Shown in pieces: positions 16,430 through 25,133 of a stretch of DNA of 64,000 nucleotides (its first letter is position 1; every line of letters begins with the position of its first letter). The stretch spans positions 2,272,001 to 2,336,000 of the forward strand of contig NZ_OY775906.1 of NCBI RefSeq assembly GCF_963675065.1, in the 5' to 3' direction. This stretch comes from an uncultured Draconibacterium sp. (GTDB taxonomy: Bacteria > Bacteroidota > Bacteroidia > Bacteroidales > Prolixibacteraceae). Under the pieces are notes generated by a model that was not told the DNA's origin, did not search any database, and saw nothing but the letters and a program-made list of their open reading frames with translations. Made by a program: the position numbers and the translations under genes.

Positions 16430-16462
16430 TAATTCAGGTAAAAATAGAATGTCAAAATATGG

Positions 16463-17704
16463 TTATTCGCTTATATTATAAATCATTAGCACATTGCCAT
16501 GGCGGATAAACAGTTTTCCATTATAAATGGCAGGATGTGCCCAGTGCGGACCTGCACCTTCTTCAATAGTAAAGCTACTTACAATTTTTAATTCATTAGC
16601 CGAAGGTTCTGCCAGAGCGACATTGCCCCTCTTCTCTTCGTAAAGGTATAACATATTATCAGCTGTAATTATGGAACCTTTATTTACAAATTCAGTTTCC
16701 CAATTGGTTCTTCCTGATTCCCAGTTTACACTAACCCATTTTCCCTTTGCATTGTGCTGCCAGTTGGCTCCGTATATATTCCCGTCAACCAACACCACCC
16801 CACCGTGATGATTATCGAGCGTCTCATTCTTCCACTTCAGCTCAATTTCATTTCCATCGTCGGAAAGGGAAAACATTAGCCCGGGATGATCATAACCACT
16901 TGTTACGAATATTTCTCCGTTATGGTACAAGGGCGGATTTGTATTTCCTCCTACTCCCTGGCTTTTTACGTGATATTGAATGAGATTGTAACTCCACAGA
17001 ATTTCACCGTTTTCGGCATTAATTCCAATAAGATTATCAGTTGTTTGTGCAAGAATAATTTTACGGTTGTTATACACAATCAATGATGGAGATGCATATG
17101 ATTTAGCTCCACCAAGACTCTTGCTTTTCCACACTTCTTCGCCTGTGTATTTATTAAAAGCCACCATGGTATTTTCTTCACCACCAACAAGGTATGCTAC
17201 CAAATCTCCAACAACCAACGGAGCTTCAGCATCGCCATGGCGGTGTATTTCCCCGGCGTATTTTTGCACCGCGTCCACTTTCCAAATCAGTTTTCCTGTT
17301 TGGGCATCAACGCAGGCTAATTGCCCTGTACCGCTTGACACATAAATATTTCCATCGGAATAAGTTGGGGTGCTTCTGCTATCAATATAAGACCGTGTCC
17401 ACGAACGTCCGTAGGGTATATCCCACAACAGTTCAGCCTTGAAGTTAAAGGCAGAGAGAATATCAATTGAATCTTCTTTAATTCCAGTTACATAGATGGT
17501 GCTATTAGCCACAATGGGTGCAGAAAAACCTTTACCGACACCTTCAATTTTAAGCAACAATTCAGGACCGGTTTCCGGCCATTGTTTTAGCAGGCCTGTT
17601 TCGGGATAATATCCCGAACGATCCACTCCCCTAAACTCAATCAAATCCTGACCGAATAAATTAAAGGCAACAAATATTGCTATTAAAGTTAAGGTTGATT
17701 TCAT
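16463..17704 (-). CDS. Exported PQQ-like beta-propeller protein (tandem paralogue 1)
   Basis: 413 aa with signal peptide MKSTLTLIAIFVAFNLFGQ. I chose ATG 17704 over one 36 bases upstream because the signal peptide starts there. The start of the mature domain is FRGVDRSGYYPETGLLKQWP, and the C-terminus (GPHWAHPAIYNGKLFIRHG) is nearly the same as in the next two genes upstream. These three genes (16463-20353) therefore arose by tandem duplication. Family members are periplasmic scaffolds or ligand-binding propellers; no catalytic motif of quinoprotein dehydrogenases is apparent. Confidence 0.87.
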   Translation of the reverse strand: MKSTLTLIAIFVAFNLFGQDLIEFRGVDRSGYYPETGLLKQWPETGPELLLKIEGVGKGFSAPIVANSTIYVTGIKEDSIDILSAFNFKAELLWDIPYGRSWTRSYIDSRSTPTYSDGNIYVSSGTGQLACVDAQTGKLIWKVDAVQKYAGEIHRHGDAEAPLVVGDLVAYLVGGEENTMVAFNKYTGEEVWKSKSLGGAKSYASPSLIVYNNRKIILAQTTDNLIGINAENGEILWSYNLIQYHVKSQGVGGNTNPPLYHNGEIFVTSGYDHPGLMFSLSDDGNEIELKWKNETLDNHHGGVVLVDGNIYGANWQHNAKGKWVSVNWESGRTNWETEFVNKGSIITADNMLYLYEEKRGNVALAEPSANELKIVSSFTIEEGAGPHWAHPAIYNGKLFIRHGNVLMIYNISE

Positions 17705-17867
17705 TTTACCATTGTTACAAAATGTGGCATTTAACAGCATTCATCTAACACCCCGCAAAATTTAAAAATAGCCTTTTTTTATAAGAATACGGGGAGTTAA
17801 CAATCCATTAACGCCCCTACAGGGCTTAATTAGAGCTATTTTAAATACATGACTGTAACTTCACTAT

Positions 17868-19103
17868 TTATTCGGCGATATTATAAACCATCAGAGCATC
17901 TCCATGCCGGATGAACAATTTTTTGTCGCTAATAAAAGGGTGTGCCCAATGCGGCCCGGCTCCTTCCGTAATTTTAAATTGGCTGATCACTTCAAAACCA
18001 TCCGGATCAGGCTTTACCAGCCCAACATTTCCACGTTCATTGTAACAGTACAGTAGTCCGTCGGCCATTACAATCGAGCCTTTTGTATCCCAGTCGGCAA
18101 CGTATTTTATCTCGCCTGAATCCCAGTTCATACAAATCCAGCGCCCGCGTTTGTTATCGAACCAATTTGAGCCATACAAATATCCATCGGTAAGAATTAC
18201 GCCGTGATGGTGATTATCAAAAGTGTGATCAACAAATTTTTCACTTACAGAAGTTCCCGTCGAGTCCATTTCCAGCATTACTGCCGGAAAATCGTAGCCC
18301 ATAGTAATAAAAATACGATTGTCTTTAACAACAGGCGTATTGGTCCAGATCAAACCATTTGGCTGATCCCATTCTGCCAAATCGAAATAGCTATAATGCC
18401 AGGCAATTTCTCCTGTTTCAGGAACCAGCGCCAGCAACTCCTTTCCGGTTACAGCCAAAATAAAACGATGCCCGTTAAACTCGTAAACCGTTGCCGATGC
18501 ATAAGCACGCGCGCCACCAACCGACTCGCTTTGCCATACCAAATCTCCGGTCATTTTATCGAAGGCAACAACACTTGTTTTATTTCCGGCCGGCGTACAA
18601 ATTACCAGATTATCAACCACCAGCGGTGTTTCTGAGTTTCCCCAAATATGGTATTCTGTTTCGTATTTTTTATCTGCTTCAACAGCCCAAACCTCTTCAC
18701 CTGTTTCTTTGTTCAGACAGGCTACACGGCCGGTTCCACTTTGTACATAAATACGATCACCATCAATTACCGGAGTACTTCGTGTATCGGGAAAAGATTG
18801 ATTCCACGAGCGTCCGTAAGGCACCTGGTATTTAAACGAACCATCCGGGTTTATCGCAGTCAGGTAATCCAACGTATCAATCATTCCTGAAGTGTAAATC
18901 ATATCGCCTTCAGCAATTGTCGACGAATATCCTTTTCCAATTTTTTCAACCTGCATCAGCAATTCCGGGCCTTCCTCGGGCCATTCTTTCAACAAACCGC
19001 TTTCTGTAAAATGACCATCGCGGTTTGGGCCACGCCATTGTGTAACCTGGGCGCTTAATGAAATTGCGAATGCGGCAATTAAAAGTGTTAATGTAATTTT
19101 CAT
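17868..19103 (-). CDS. Exported PQQ-like beta-propeller protein (tandem paralogue 2)
   Basis: 411 aa, signal peptide MKITLTLLIAAFAISLSAQ. The mature region opens WRGPNRDGHFTESGLLKEWP and closes GPHWAHPFISDKKLFIRHG, matching the flanking paralogues. The short conserved stretch YGRSWNQSFPDTRSTP is shared with 16463-17704 (YGRSWTRSYIDSRSTP). The gap to the next paralogue is 163 bp and contains remnants of a CCCCTACAGGG-type repeat, which may separate transcription units. Activity is unknown. Confidence 0.87.
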   Translation of the reverse strand: MKITLTLLIAAFAISLSAQVTQWRGPNRDGHFTESGLLKEWPEEGPELLMQVEKIGKGYSSTIAEGDMIYTSGMIDTLDYLTAINPDGSFKYQVPYGRSWNQSFPDTRSTPVIDGDRIYVQSGTGRVACLNKETGEEVWAVEADKKYETEYHIWGNSETPLVVDNLVICTPAGNKTSVVAFDKMTGDLVWQSESVGGARAYASATVYEFNGHRFILAVTGKELLALVPETGEIAWHYSYFDLAEWDQPNGLIWTNTPVVKDNRIFITMGYDFPAVMLEMDSTGTSVSEKFVDHTFDNHHHGVILTDGYLYGSNWFDNKRGRWICMNWDSGEIKYVADWDTKGSIVMADGLLYCYNERGNVGLVKPDPDGFEVISQFKITEGAGPHWAHPFISDKKLFIRHGDALMVYNIAE

Positions 19104-19141
19104 GGTTTATTATTTTAGTTGAATAAAAATTTAGGTGGTAC

Positions 19142-20353
19142 TTATTTGATTTTGTAGGCAATCAGCACATCGCCATGCCTAACAAACAGGCGACCATTGT
19201 TGATTACCGGGTGCGCCCAATGTTGTGCTGTTCCCAGTTCTACTTTTGTTTGGCTTACAATATTAAAGGCTTCGGGTTTTGCTTCAACCAATGCCAGTTC
19301 TCCACGCTCGCTGTAGCAATACAACATGCCGTCGGCATAAATGGTAACACCTTTTGCAATGTCTTTCGACGCATATTTTTCCTCGCCGGTTTCCCAGTTT
19401 ACACAACGCCATTCGCGCCCCTTATCGCCCGATCCGTATATATAACCTTCAACCACAACCATTCCTCCCATACGGCTGTCGAGTTCTGGTTTTTCCCACT
19501 GTTTTGTTACACTGCTGCCATCGTTGCTAAGATTGAGTTTTACGCCACCTTTGCCATAGCCGCTAAAGCAAAATAGATCGCCGTTATAGAAAAGCGGCGT
19601 GTTCGGATGAACGCTCCACTGGTTTTTATGCGGGTAATCCCACAGCAGCTGCCCGGTTTTGGCATCAACACCAATAATGTGATCGGCAGTATATGTTACG
19701 AGTAATTTCCTCACCGGAAGTTCTACCAACAACGGTGTGCAATAAGCCGATAATTCGCCTTTCCCTGCTGATGTCCAGATCAGGTCGCCGTTAAAGCGGT
19801 TTAAGGCCACCATATTGTTTTTCTTTCCGCCCGGAGTTAAATACAAAACATCACCATCGACAAGAACAGTTTCAGTCACTCCCCAACGTATATTTTCACC
19901 GTCAAAATCTTCAAAAGCATTTTTACTCCATTTCTCCTCTCCGGTTTCTGAATCCATACAAGTCAGTACTCCGTAACCACTATAGATATACATTAAACCT
20001 CCTGCTACCACAACCGAAGAACGAGCTCCCGGATAACTTTCTGCGAATTCTTTTCCGTATGAAACCTTTTTGATTATTTCCCCATCCTGCGATATAATAA
20101 AAATGAAACCTTCATCGTCGATCATGCTCGACAAGTAAATTTTACCGTTAGCAAAAACCGGAGATGAGTGTCCCTCGCCCAATCCTTCTGCAGTCCATAA
20201 AATTTCGGGGCCATTGGCCGGCCACTCTTTAAGCAAGCCTGTTTCCGGGTAAATTCCGTTATTTTGGCCTCGCCAAACTGTTGGTTCCTGGGCAAATAAA
20301 ATTGATACTGAAAAAAGCAGTGCCAAAGCAAGTAATAAACATTTTCTAATCAT
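19142..20353 (-). CDS. Exported PQQ-like beta-propeller protein (tandem paralogue 3, first gene of block)
   Basis: 403 aa with signal peptide MIRKCLLLALALLFSVSILF. ATG 20353 is preferred over an upstream in-frame start because it opens the signal peptide. The mature protein begins VWRGQNNGIYPETGLLKEWP and ends with HWAHPVINNGRLFVRHG, as in the two genes downstream. It is the most diverged of the three (YGKEFAESYPGARSS replaces YGRSW...DTRSTP). About 400 bases without a gene lie upstream before typA, so a promoter for the propeller block is expected there, but I found no clear match to the TTG/TAnnTTTG consensus. Confidence 0.87.
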   Translation of the reverse strand: MIRKCLLLALALLFSVSILFAQEPTVWRGQNNGIYPETGLLKEWPANGPEILWTAEGLGEGHSSPVFANGKIYLSSMIDDEGFIFIISQDGEIIKKVSYGKEFAESYPGARSSVVVAGGLMYIYSGYGVLTCMDSETGEEKWSKNAFEDFDGENIRWGVTETVLVDGDVLYLTPGGKKNNMVALNRFNGDLIWTSAGKGELSAYCTPLLVELPVRKLLVTYTADHIIGVDAKTGQLLWDYPHKNQWSVHPNTPLFYNGDLFCFSGYGKGGVKLNLSNDGSSVTKQWEKPELDSRMGGMVVVEGYIYGSGDKGREWRCVNWETGEEKYASKDIAKGVTIYADGMLYCYSERGELALVEAKPEAFNIVSQTKVELGTAQHWAHPVINNGRLFVRHGDVLIAYKIK

Positions 20354-20613
20354 GACTTTATAGTTCTGTTTTGCTTTAAAAATAGAACCAAAAGCCCACA
20401 TTCGCAATGCTCACATGCAATTTATTAACTATCTAAATAGTAAGAAATATTTACAAGTCGTTTAAAGATCGTTAACAAATTGGAAGTAGCGAACAGGAAT
20501 TAAAACATATGTGTGAAGTTGAGAAACAGGACGCCGAAATTTGTTTGTTTTAGTGATCCATGAGAATTAGAATTAGGTAAGAATTATTTTGCATGATTGA
20601 TCAATTCTATCAA

Positions 20614-20677
20614 CCGCCCCCTATAATCCCCCAAAGGGGGATAATTCCTCCTCTTTGGTGAGGCTAGGTGGGGTGGT
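20614..20677. repeat. G/C-run interspersed repeat (copy A)
   Basis: CCCCCTATAATCCCCCAAAG then GGGGGATAATTCC and a tail GAGGCTAGGTGGGGTGGT. It is about 75-80% like the elements at 36739-36800 and 38447-38507 by eye. It occupies the middle of the gene-free stretch 20354-20759, where I see nothing else apart from the terminator of typA. Confidence 0.75.
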
Positions 20678-20704
20678 AAGTTGTATTTCGACACAAAACC
20701 GCAC

Positions 20705-20735
20705 AAAAAAGGCAGATTGATTATCAACCTGCCTT
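20705..20735 (-). terminator. Rho-independent terminator after typA
   Basis: AAGGCAG pairs with CTGCCTT around a 13-base loop. On the minus strand the stem is followed by a run of six T residues, 25 bp past the typA stop codon. Confidence 0.75.
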
Positions 20736-20759
20736 CCAATATATTTCAAATATGTTTCT

Positions 20760-22571
20760 TTATTCACTTATCGATTTTGCACGGCGTTTACGCTCATGCT
20801 CATCGAGATAAATTTTACGAATACGCATAAAATTTGGTGTAATCTCAATATATTCATCGTTACGAATGTATTCCATTGCTTCTTCCAGCGAGAATTTAAT
20901 GGCCGGTGCAATAGACGTTTTTTCATCGGCACCTGAAGAACGCATGTTCGACATTTTTTTTGTACGGATAATATTTATGGTTAAATCATCCAGACGGGTA
21001 TATTCTCCAATCACCTGCCCGGCATAAACCTCTTCACCCGGCGCAACAAAGAAACGACCGCGATCCTGCATTTTATCGATCGAATAGGCAATAGCAGTTC
21101 CTGTTTCAAGCGAAATAAGTGCTCCGCTTCGTTTAACTCCTAATTCACCTTTCCAAGGCTCATAACCTTTTAATCGGTGTGCCATGATGGCCTCACCCTC
21201 GGTGGCTGTAAGCATCTGGTTACGCAAACCGATCAATCCACGCGATGGAATAAAGAATTCCAGATGAGCGCGTTCATCTTTCACTTCAATATTAGAGATT
21301 TCACCTTTGCGGGCAGTAACCAATTCAATTACTTTTCCTGAAAATTCATCCGGTACCTGAACGGTTAAGGCTTCAATCGGCTCGCATTTTTTACCATCAA
21401 TTTCTTTAACAATTACCTGTGGTTGTCCCACCTGTAATTCGTAACCTTCGCGGCGCATCGTTTCAATAAGAATTGACAAGTGAAGAATTCCACGGCCATA
21501 AACCAGGAACGAATCAGCCGAATTAGTTTCTTCAACACGTAAGGCCAGGTTCTTTTCGGTTTCTTTAAACAGGCGGTCGCGCACCTGACGTGAGGTTACA
21601 AACTTACCGTCGCGTCCGAAAAATGGTGAATTATTCGACACAAAAGTCATACTCATTGTTGGCTCGTCTACCTGGATCGGAGTCAATCCTTCCGGTTCCT
21701 CGGCATCGGCAACAGTGTCGCCAATATCAAAGCCTTCCAGCCCCATTACAGCACATATTTCGCCACACGGAATTGGATCTTTTGTTTTCTCTTTTCCCAG
21801 ACCTTCAAACAGATAACACTCTTTGGCAACCGTTTTAACAATACTTCCATCGCGTTTTACTAACGATACACGCGATCCCGGAACTAATTCTCCACGTGTT
21901 ACTTTTCCCACTGCTATTCGGCCGGTATACGACGAATAATCAAGCGAAGTAATGCGCATTTGCAAGGTTCCTTCTTTGGGTGTTGAGGCCGGAATATGTT
22001 CCAAAATCTGGTCGAGCAAATAAACCACATCTTCAGTTGGTGTTTGCCAGTCGGGCCCCATCCAGCCGGCTTTTGCCGATCCGTAAACCGTTGGAAAATC
22101 CAACTGTTCTTCAGTAGCATCAAGGCTAAACATCAGGTCGAAAACTTTTTCCTGAGCAATTTCGGGTGTACAGTTTTCTTTATCAACTTTGTTAACCACC
22201 ACCATTGGTTTTAATCCCAGTTCAATGGCTTTCTGCAACACAAAACGGGTTTGCGGCATTGGTCCTTCAAAAGCATCAACAATCAACAAAACACCGTTGG
22301 CCATGTTTAATACACGCTCTACCTCGCCTCCAAAATCGCTGTGCCCGGGAGTATCGATGATATTAATTTTGGTGTCTTTGTAGCGTACCGAAACGTTTTT
22401 CGAAAGAATGGTAATTCCACGCTCACGTTCCAGGTCATTGTTATCCAGAAAAAGCTCCTGAACCTCCTGGTTCTCGCGGAACAATTTTACCTGGTGAAGT
22501 ATACGGTCAACCAAAGTAGTTTTACCGTGGTCGACGTGTGCAATAATTGCAATGTTTCTGATTTCTGTCAT
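20760..22571 (-). CDS. typA: GTPase TypA/BipA, ribosome-associated
   Basis: Translation-factor-type GTPase of 603 aa, full length for the family, acting on the ribosome in assembly and stress adaptation. Near the N-terminus are G1 AHVDHGKTTL, the switch motif RERGITI, G3 DTPGHSDF and G4 VVVNKVDKE. The EF-G-like beta-barrel and C-terminal domains follow. The typical TypA segment GRGILHLSILIETMRREG and the C-terminal basic stretch before the stop (RKRRAKS) are present. A single-gene unit is likely: a TACATTTGCGCGCC promoter-like box lies about 100 bp upstream and a terminator lies just downstream. Confidence 0.97.
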   Translation of the reverse strand: MTEIRNIAIIAHVDHGKTTLVDRILHQVKLFRENQEVQELFLDNNDLERERGITILSKNVSVRYKDTKINIIDTPGHSDFGGEVERVLNMANGVLLIVDAFEGPMPQTRFVLQKAIELGLKPMVVVNKVDKENCTPEIAQEKVFDLMFSLDATEEQLDFPTVYGSAKAGWMGPDWQTPTEDVVYLLDQILEHIPASTPKEGTLQMRITSLDYSSYTGRIAVGKVTRGELVPGSRVSLVKRDGSIVKTVAKECYLFEGLGKEKTKDPIPCGEICAVMGLEGFDIGDTVADAEEPEGLTPIQVDEPTMSMTFVSNNSPFFGRDGKFVTSRQVRDRLFKETEKNLALRVEETNSADSFLVYGRGILHLSILIETMRREGYELQVGQPQVIVKEIDGKKCEPIEALTVQVPDEFSGKVIELVTARKGEISNIEVKDERAHLEFFIPSRGLIGLRNQMLTATEGEAIMAHRLKGYEPWKGELGVKRSGALISLETGTAIAYSIDKMQDRGRFFVAPGEEVYAGQVIGEYTRLDDLTINIIRTKKMSNMRSSGADEKTSIAPAIKFSLEEAMEYIRNDEYIEITPNFMRIRKIYLDEHERKRRAKSISE

Positions 22572-22669
22572 TTTACTTTTTTCTAATCCATTTTACCAAC
22601 ATCGAAAGGCTTTATTTGTTTTCAATCAATTATTTATGACATAAAAAACCAGACTCCCGAATCGGCGCG

Positions 22670-22677
22670 CAAATGTA
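22670..22677 (-). promoter_or_regulatory. Putative -7 box for typA (TACATTTG)
   Basis: Reads TACATTTG on the minus strand, matching Bacteroidota TAnnTTTG, and is followed by CGCGCC. No clear TTG lies about 19 bases upstream, so support is partial. The start codon of typA is 99 bases away. Confidence 0.4.
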
Positions 22678-22876
22678 AGAAAGTTTTGCAGTGTAATAGG
22701 AGTATAACTATGAATAAAGTAATTCTTACATTTAAATTTAATATCAGCAGCCACAACACACTAGAAATCAGCAAAAGGAGTACCGAAAAGGATACAATTG
22801 TTTCATTTTTTTACCTTAGCCGTGTTATGAAACCGACATTAAAACGTAATTCATAAAAAGCAAGAAGCCGTTAAGG

Positions 22877-23371
22877 ATGACAAGCAGCGATTTTGAAAAA
22901 CTCATAATACAACAAAAAGACAAACTATTCAGGTTTGCCTTTAGCATACTAAAAGACAGCAACGATGCGCAAGATGCAGTTCAGGAGGTGGTACTGAAGT
23001 TATGGAAAAACAGGCGATTGCTTGATAATGCAAAAAACCTTGAAAGCTACTGTTTGAATGCGATTAAAAACCATTGTTTCGATGCGCTGCGAAAGCAAAA
23101 ACACCACCAGAACTACCTTCTGACTAACATTTACGAATCGGCGGAAGAAACACGGTTCGATGCCATTGACCTGGTAGAAAAGTTGAAACAGGAATTATAT
23201 CAATTGCCTGATCAGCAACGAATGGCCATCGAATTAAAAGATTTCCAGGGAATGGAATACGAAGAAGTAAGCAAAATTATGGATCAAAACACGAATACCA
23301 TAAGGGTGCATGTTTCGAGAGGAAGAAAAAAACTATTTGAAATTTTTAAGGAGGAGTTAGCAAATGTGTAG
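22877..23371 (+). CDS. RNA polymerase sigma factor, ECF (sigma-70 family) type
   Basis: 164-aa alternative sigma factor. Region 2 is visible in LFRFAFSILKDSNDAQDAVQ and the following VLKLWKNRRLL. Region 4 with a helix-turn-helix is in YEEVSKIMDQNTNTIRVHVS followed by RGRKKLFE. The stop overlaps the next gene by 8 bases, which couples translation to the membrane protein, the normal arrangement for a sigma/anti-sigma pair. The region upstream (22572-22876) shows only the divergent typA promoter-like box and AT-rich sequence. Its target regulon is unknown. Confidence 0.93.
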   Translation: MTSSDFEKLIIQQKDKLFRFAFSILKDSNDAQDAVQEVVLKLWKNRRLLDNAKNLESYCLNAIKNHCFDALRKQKHHQNYLLTNIYESAEETRFDAIDLVEKLKQELYQLPDQQRMAIELKDFQGMEYEEVSKIMDQNTNTIRVHVSRGRKKLFEIFKEELANV

Positions 23372-23852
23372 TAATAAATCAAAACACTTTCCTGAAAAAG
23401 ATTTCGATCTGAAAGATTTCAGAAAATCTGGGAGTGAAAATACAATAGAACAGGAATTTATCGAGTCGTACCAAAAACTGAACGACAGAATAAATGCTGA
23501 AGTACCGGACTTTAATCCGTTCGGGAAATTAGAAGAACATAAAAAACAACGTTTCTTACAAACAAAACGATTGTTCGCCTATGCTGCCTCGGTTCTGTTG
23601 GTGGTGAGCCTGGTTTTTGTTGGCTTAAATCACACCCGCAAGGAAAAACAGCTCACATTAACAGAAAATGATTTACAGGAGATACAGGAAAATACCAAAC
23701 TGGCTTTGTATCATTTTTCGAAAGAAATGAATACCTGCCTTGCCAATCTTGAAAACGCAAAACGAATCAATGCTCCGTTAAGCGATGTTGAATCATTAAG
23801 AAATTTGAATATTCAATTTGATAATCCAATTAAAGATCTTAAAATCAATTAA
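23364..23852 (+). CDS. Probable membrane anti-sigma factor
   Basis: 162 aa with one central membrane helix (LFAYAASVLLVVSLVFVGL, about residues 70-88). The N-terminal half is charged and cytoplasmic; the C-terminal half is a periplasmic helical region. No anti-sigma ASD or zinc motif is obvious. The assignment rests on topology and on the 8-base overlap with the ECF sigma gene. Homologues between an ECF sigma factor and DUF4252 genes are common in Bacteroidota as far as I know, with no fixed name. Confidence 0.7.
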   Translation: MCSNKSKHFPEKDFDLKDFRKSGSENTIEQEFIESYQKLNDRINAEVPDFNPFGKLEEHKKQRFLQTKRLFAYAASVLLVVSLVFVGLNHTRKEKQLTLTENDLQEIQENTKLALYHFSKEMNTCLANLENAKRINAPLSDVESLRNLNIQFDNPIKDLKIN

Positions 23853-23866
23853 TCATGAAATGAGCT

Positions 23867-23920
23867 GTATATGGAATCGCACCAATCGAAATGATCAGCT
23901 GTAAAATGCGAATTCCATAC
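23867..23920. repeat. Imperfect inverted repeat before the DUF4252 gene
   Basis: GTATATGGAATCGCA and TGCGAATTCCATAC can pair across 25 bases. GAAATGAGCTGTA and GAAATGATCAGCTGTA also repeat directly. It could be a regulatory hairpin or an internal terminator without a T-run. Confidence 0.35.
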
Positions 23921-23949
23921 GATGCTTTATTCACAAACAATTTAACCGT

Positions 23950-24441
23950 ATGAAAACAAAATTCATCTTATTTTTTCTATTCATTAGTTTTTGTAGCCTG
24001 GCACAAAATGGCAACAAAAGTATCGATCAGGCCTTTAAACTAATCGACAGCCGCGAAGACATTTCGTACTTTGAAGTTACCAAAGACATGTTTAAAATGC
24101 TGTCGGAATCCCGGGATATAAGTCCCGAGTTTAAGGAATATATCAGCACGCTTCATCAACTGAAAATGGTTCAACCAAGGGGTGAAAAACGCCAGGTGCT
24201 TGGCGAAGAACTCTACAATAGCATGATGAACAATGTGAACCTGAAAGATTATACACGGCTAATGACCCAACGAGACCAACGCTCTAAAATATCGTTCTAC
24301 AAAAAGGATGGTAAAGATGAGAATGAATTCCTCCTGGTAAGTACAAACATGATCATTTACATTACGGGCACACTCGATCTGCAGAATATCCAGCAGTTTG
24401 AACAAATGATTGAAATTGCCGGAAGTGCGATGGGAATGTAG
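23950..24441 (+). CDS. DUF4252 domain-containing exported protein
   Basis: 163 aa with signal peptide MKTKFILFFLFISFCSLAQ. The remainder matches the DUF4252 pattern (ISYFEVTKDMFKMLSE, then SKISFYKKDGKDENEFLLVS and IIYITGTLDLQNIQ). Members are common in Bacteroidota near ECF sigma factors; no function is known. The gene probably forms one unit with the sigma/anti-sigma pair 98 bp upstream and ends at a bidirectional terminator. Confidence 0.85.
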   Translation: MKTKFILFFLFISFCSLAQNGNKSIDQAFKLIDSREDISYFEVTKDMFKMLSESRDISPEFKEYISTLHQLKMVQPRGEKRQVLGEELYNSMMNNVNLKDYTRLMTQRDQRSKISFYKKDGKDENEFLLVSTNMIIYITGTLDLQNIQQFEQMIEIAGSAMGM

Positions 24442-24460
24442 CCATTCCATTGTAATTGCA

Positions 24461-24506
24461 AACAAAAAGAGCCCATCCGTCAATTAACAGATGAGCTCCT
24501 TTTGTT
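24461..24506. terminator. Bidirectional rho-independent terminator
   Basis: AACAAAAAGAGCCCATCCGT pairs imperfectly with ACAGATGAGCTCCTTTTGTT. It sits between the convergent DUF4252 and archaemetzincin genes and has A/T runs on both sides. Confidence 0.75.
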
Positions 24507-24523
24507 ACTGAATCATTCATAAA

Positions 24524-25069
24524 TCAGAAAGAAGAGAGTGAAGATTCCAGTTCTTCCCTACATTTATTGCAAAACTGATTCTCTTTCTGGTCGATGTCTT
24601 CCACATATGTTCCGGGGCGCATAACGCAAACCGGCACATGACAATGAATGAGCCCAAACGCATGTCCCAACTCATGAATAACTACTTTTCGGAAACGATC
24701 GTATAAAAGTCGTTCATTTCCCTTCATGCCATACTGTTGGTTGCGTAAACGATACACCGATGCAATTCCGGTGCTTCCGTTGAGTTGTGCCTGCCCAAAA
24801 ATGTAAGTTAAAATGGGAATAAAAAGATCAACCTGGAAAAGCCCGATGGTTTTTAATGAGTTACCTGAATATTCGGCATAAACCAGTTCCAGTAAGCGAT
24901 TGGCATCGTACTGTTTCCGGGCGGCATCGAAATAAGGGAGTATATCGTGCGAAAAAGGCACAATCGAAACCGGCCACCCAAAGGCGATTTCTATGTCCCA
25001 GGTCATTTGGTCGAGAACCCTCTTTTCGAACTTGCCCTGAACAACCAGCGTTATTCCTTTTTCTCTCAA
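24524..25069 (-). CDS. Archaemetzincin-family zinc metallopeptidase
   Basis: 181 aa, the usual size of archaemetzincins. The motif HELGHAFGLIHC contains the metzincin HExxHxxGxxH zinc site, and four residues on comes CVM with the Met-turn. CNKC near the C-terminus completes the second zinc site typical of the family (HExxHxxGxxHCx4CxMx17CxxC). No ATG fits the start of the domain: the ITLVVQGKF strand begins after a TTG at 25069, while the first ATG (25006) would remove it, so TTG is preferred. The gene is 64 bp downstream of the response regulator on the same strand and may be read through from it. Substrate unknown; location probably cytoplasmic (no signal peptide). Confidence 0.88.
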   Translation of the reverse strand: MREKGITLVVQGKFEKRVLDQMTWDIEIAFGWPVSIVPFSHDILPYFDAARKQYDANRLLELVYAEYSGNSLKTIGLFQVDLFIPILTYIFGQAQLNGSTGIASVYRLRNQQYGMKGNERLLYDRFRKVVIHELGHAFGLIHCHVPVCVMRPGTYVEDIDQKENQFCNKCREELESSLSSF

Positions 25070-25133
25070 AAAATAAGTGTTTTAATTTCGCGAACCAGCC
25101 GGTTGCGCGAGTTTATCAAAGCTCAGTAGCCTA

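Noticed and set aside
4413..20353. PQQ-dependent dehydrogenases
   Set aside because: The propellers lack the quinoprotein catalytic residues and the disulfide-bearing PQQ pocket as far as I can see; they match BamB-like blades only.
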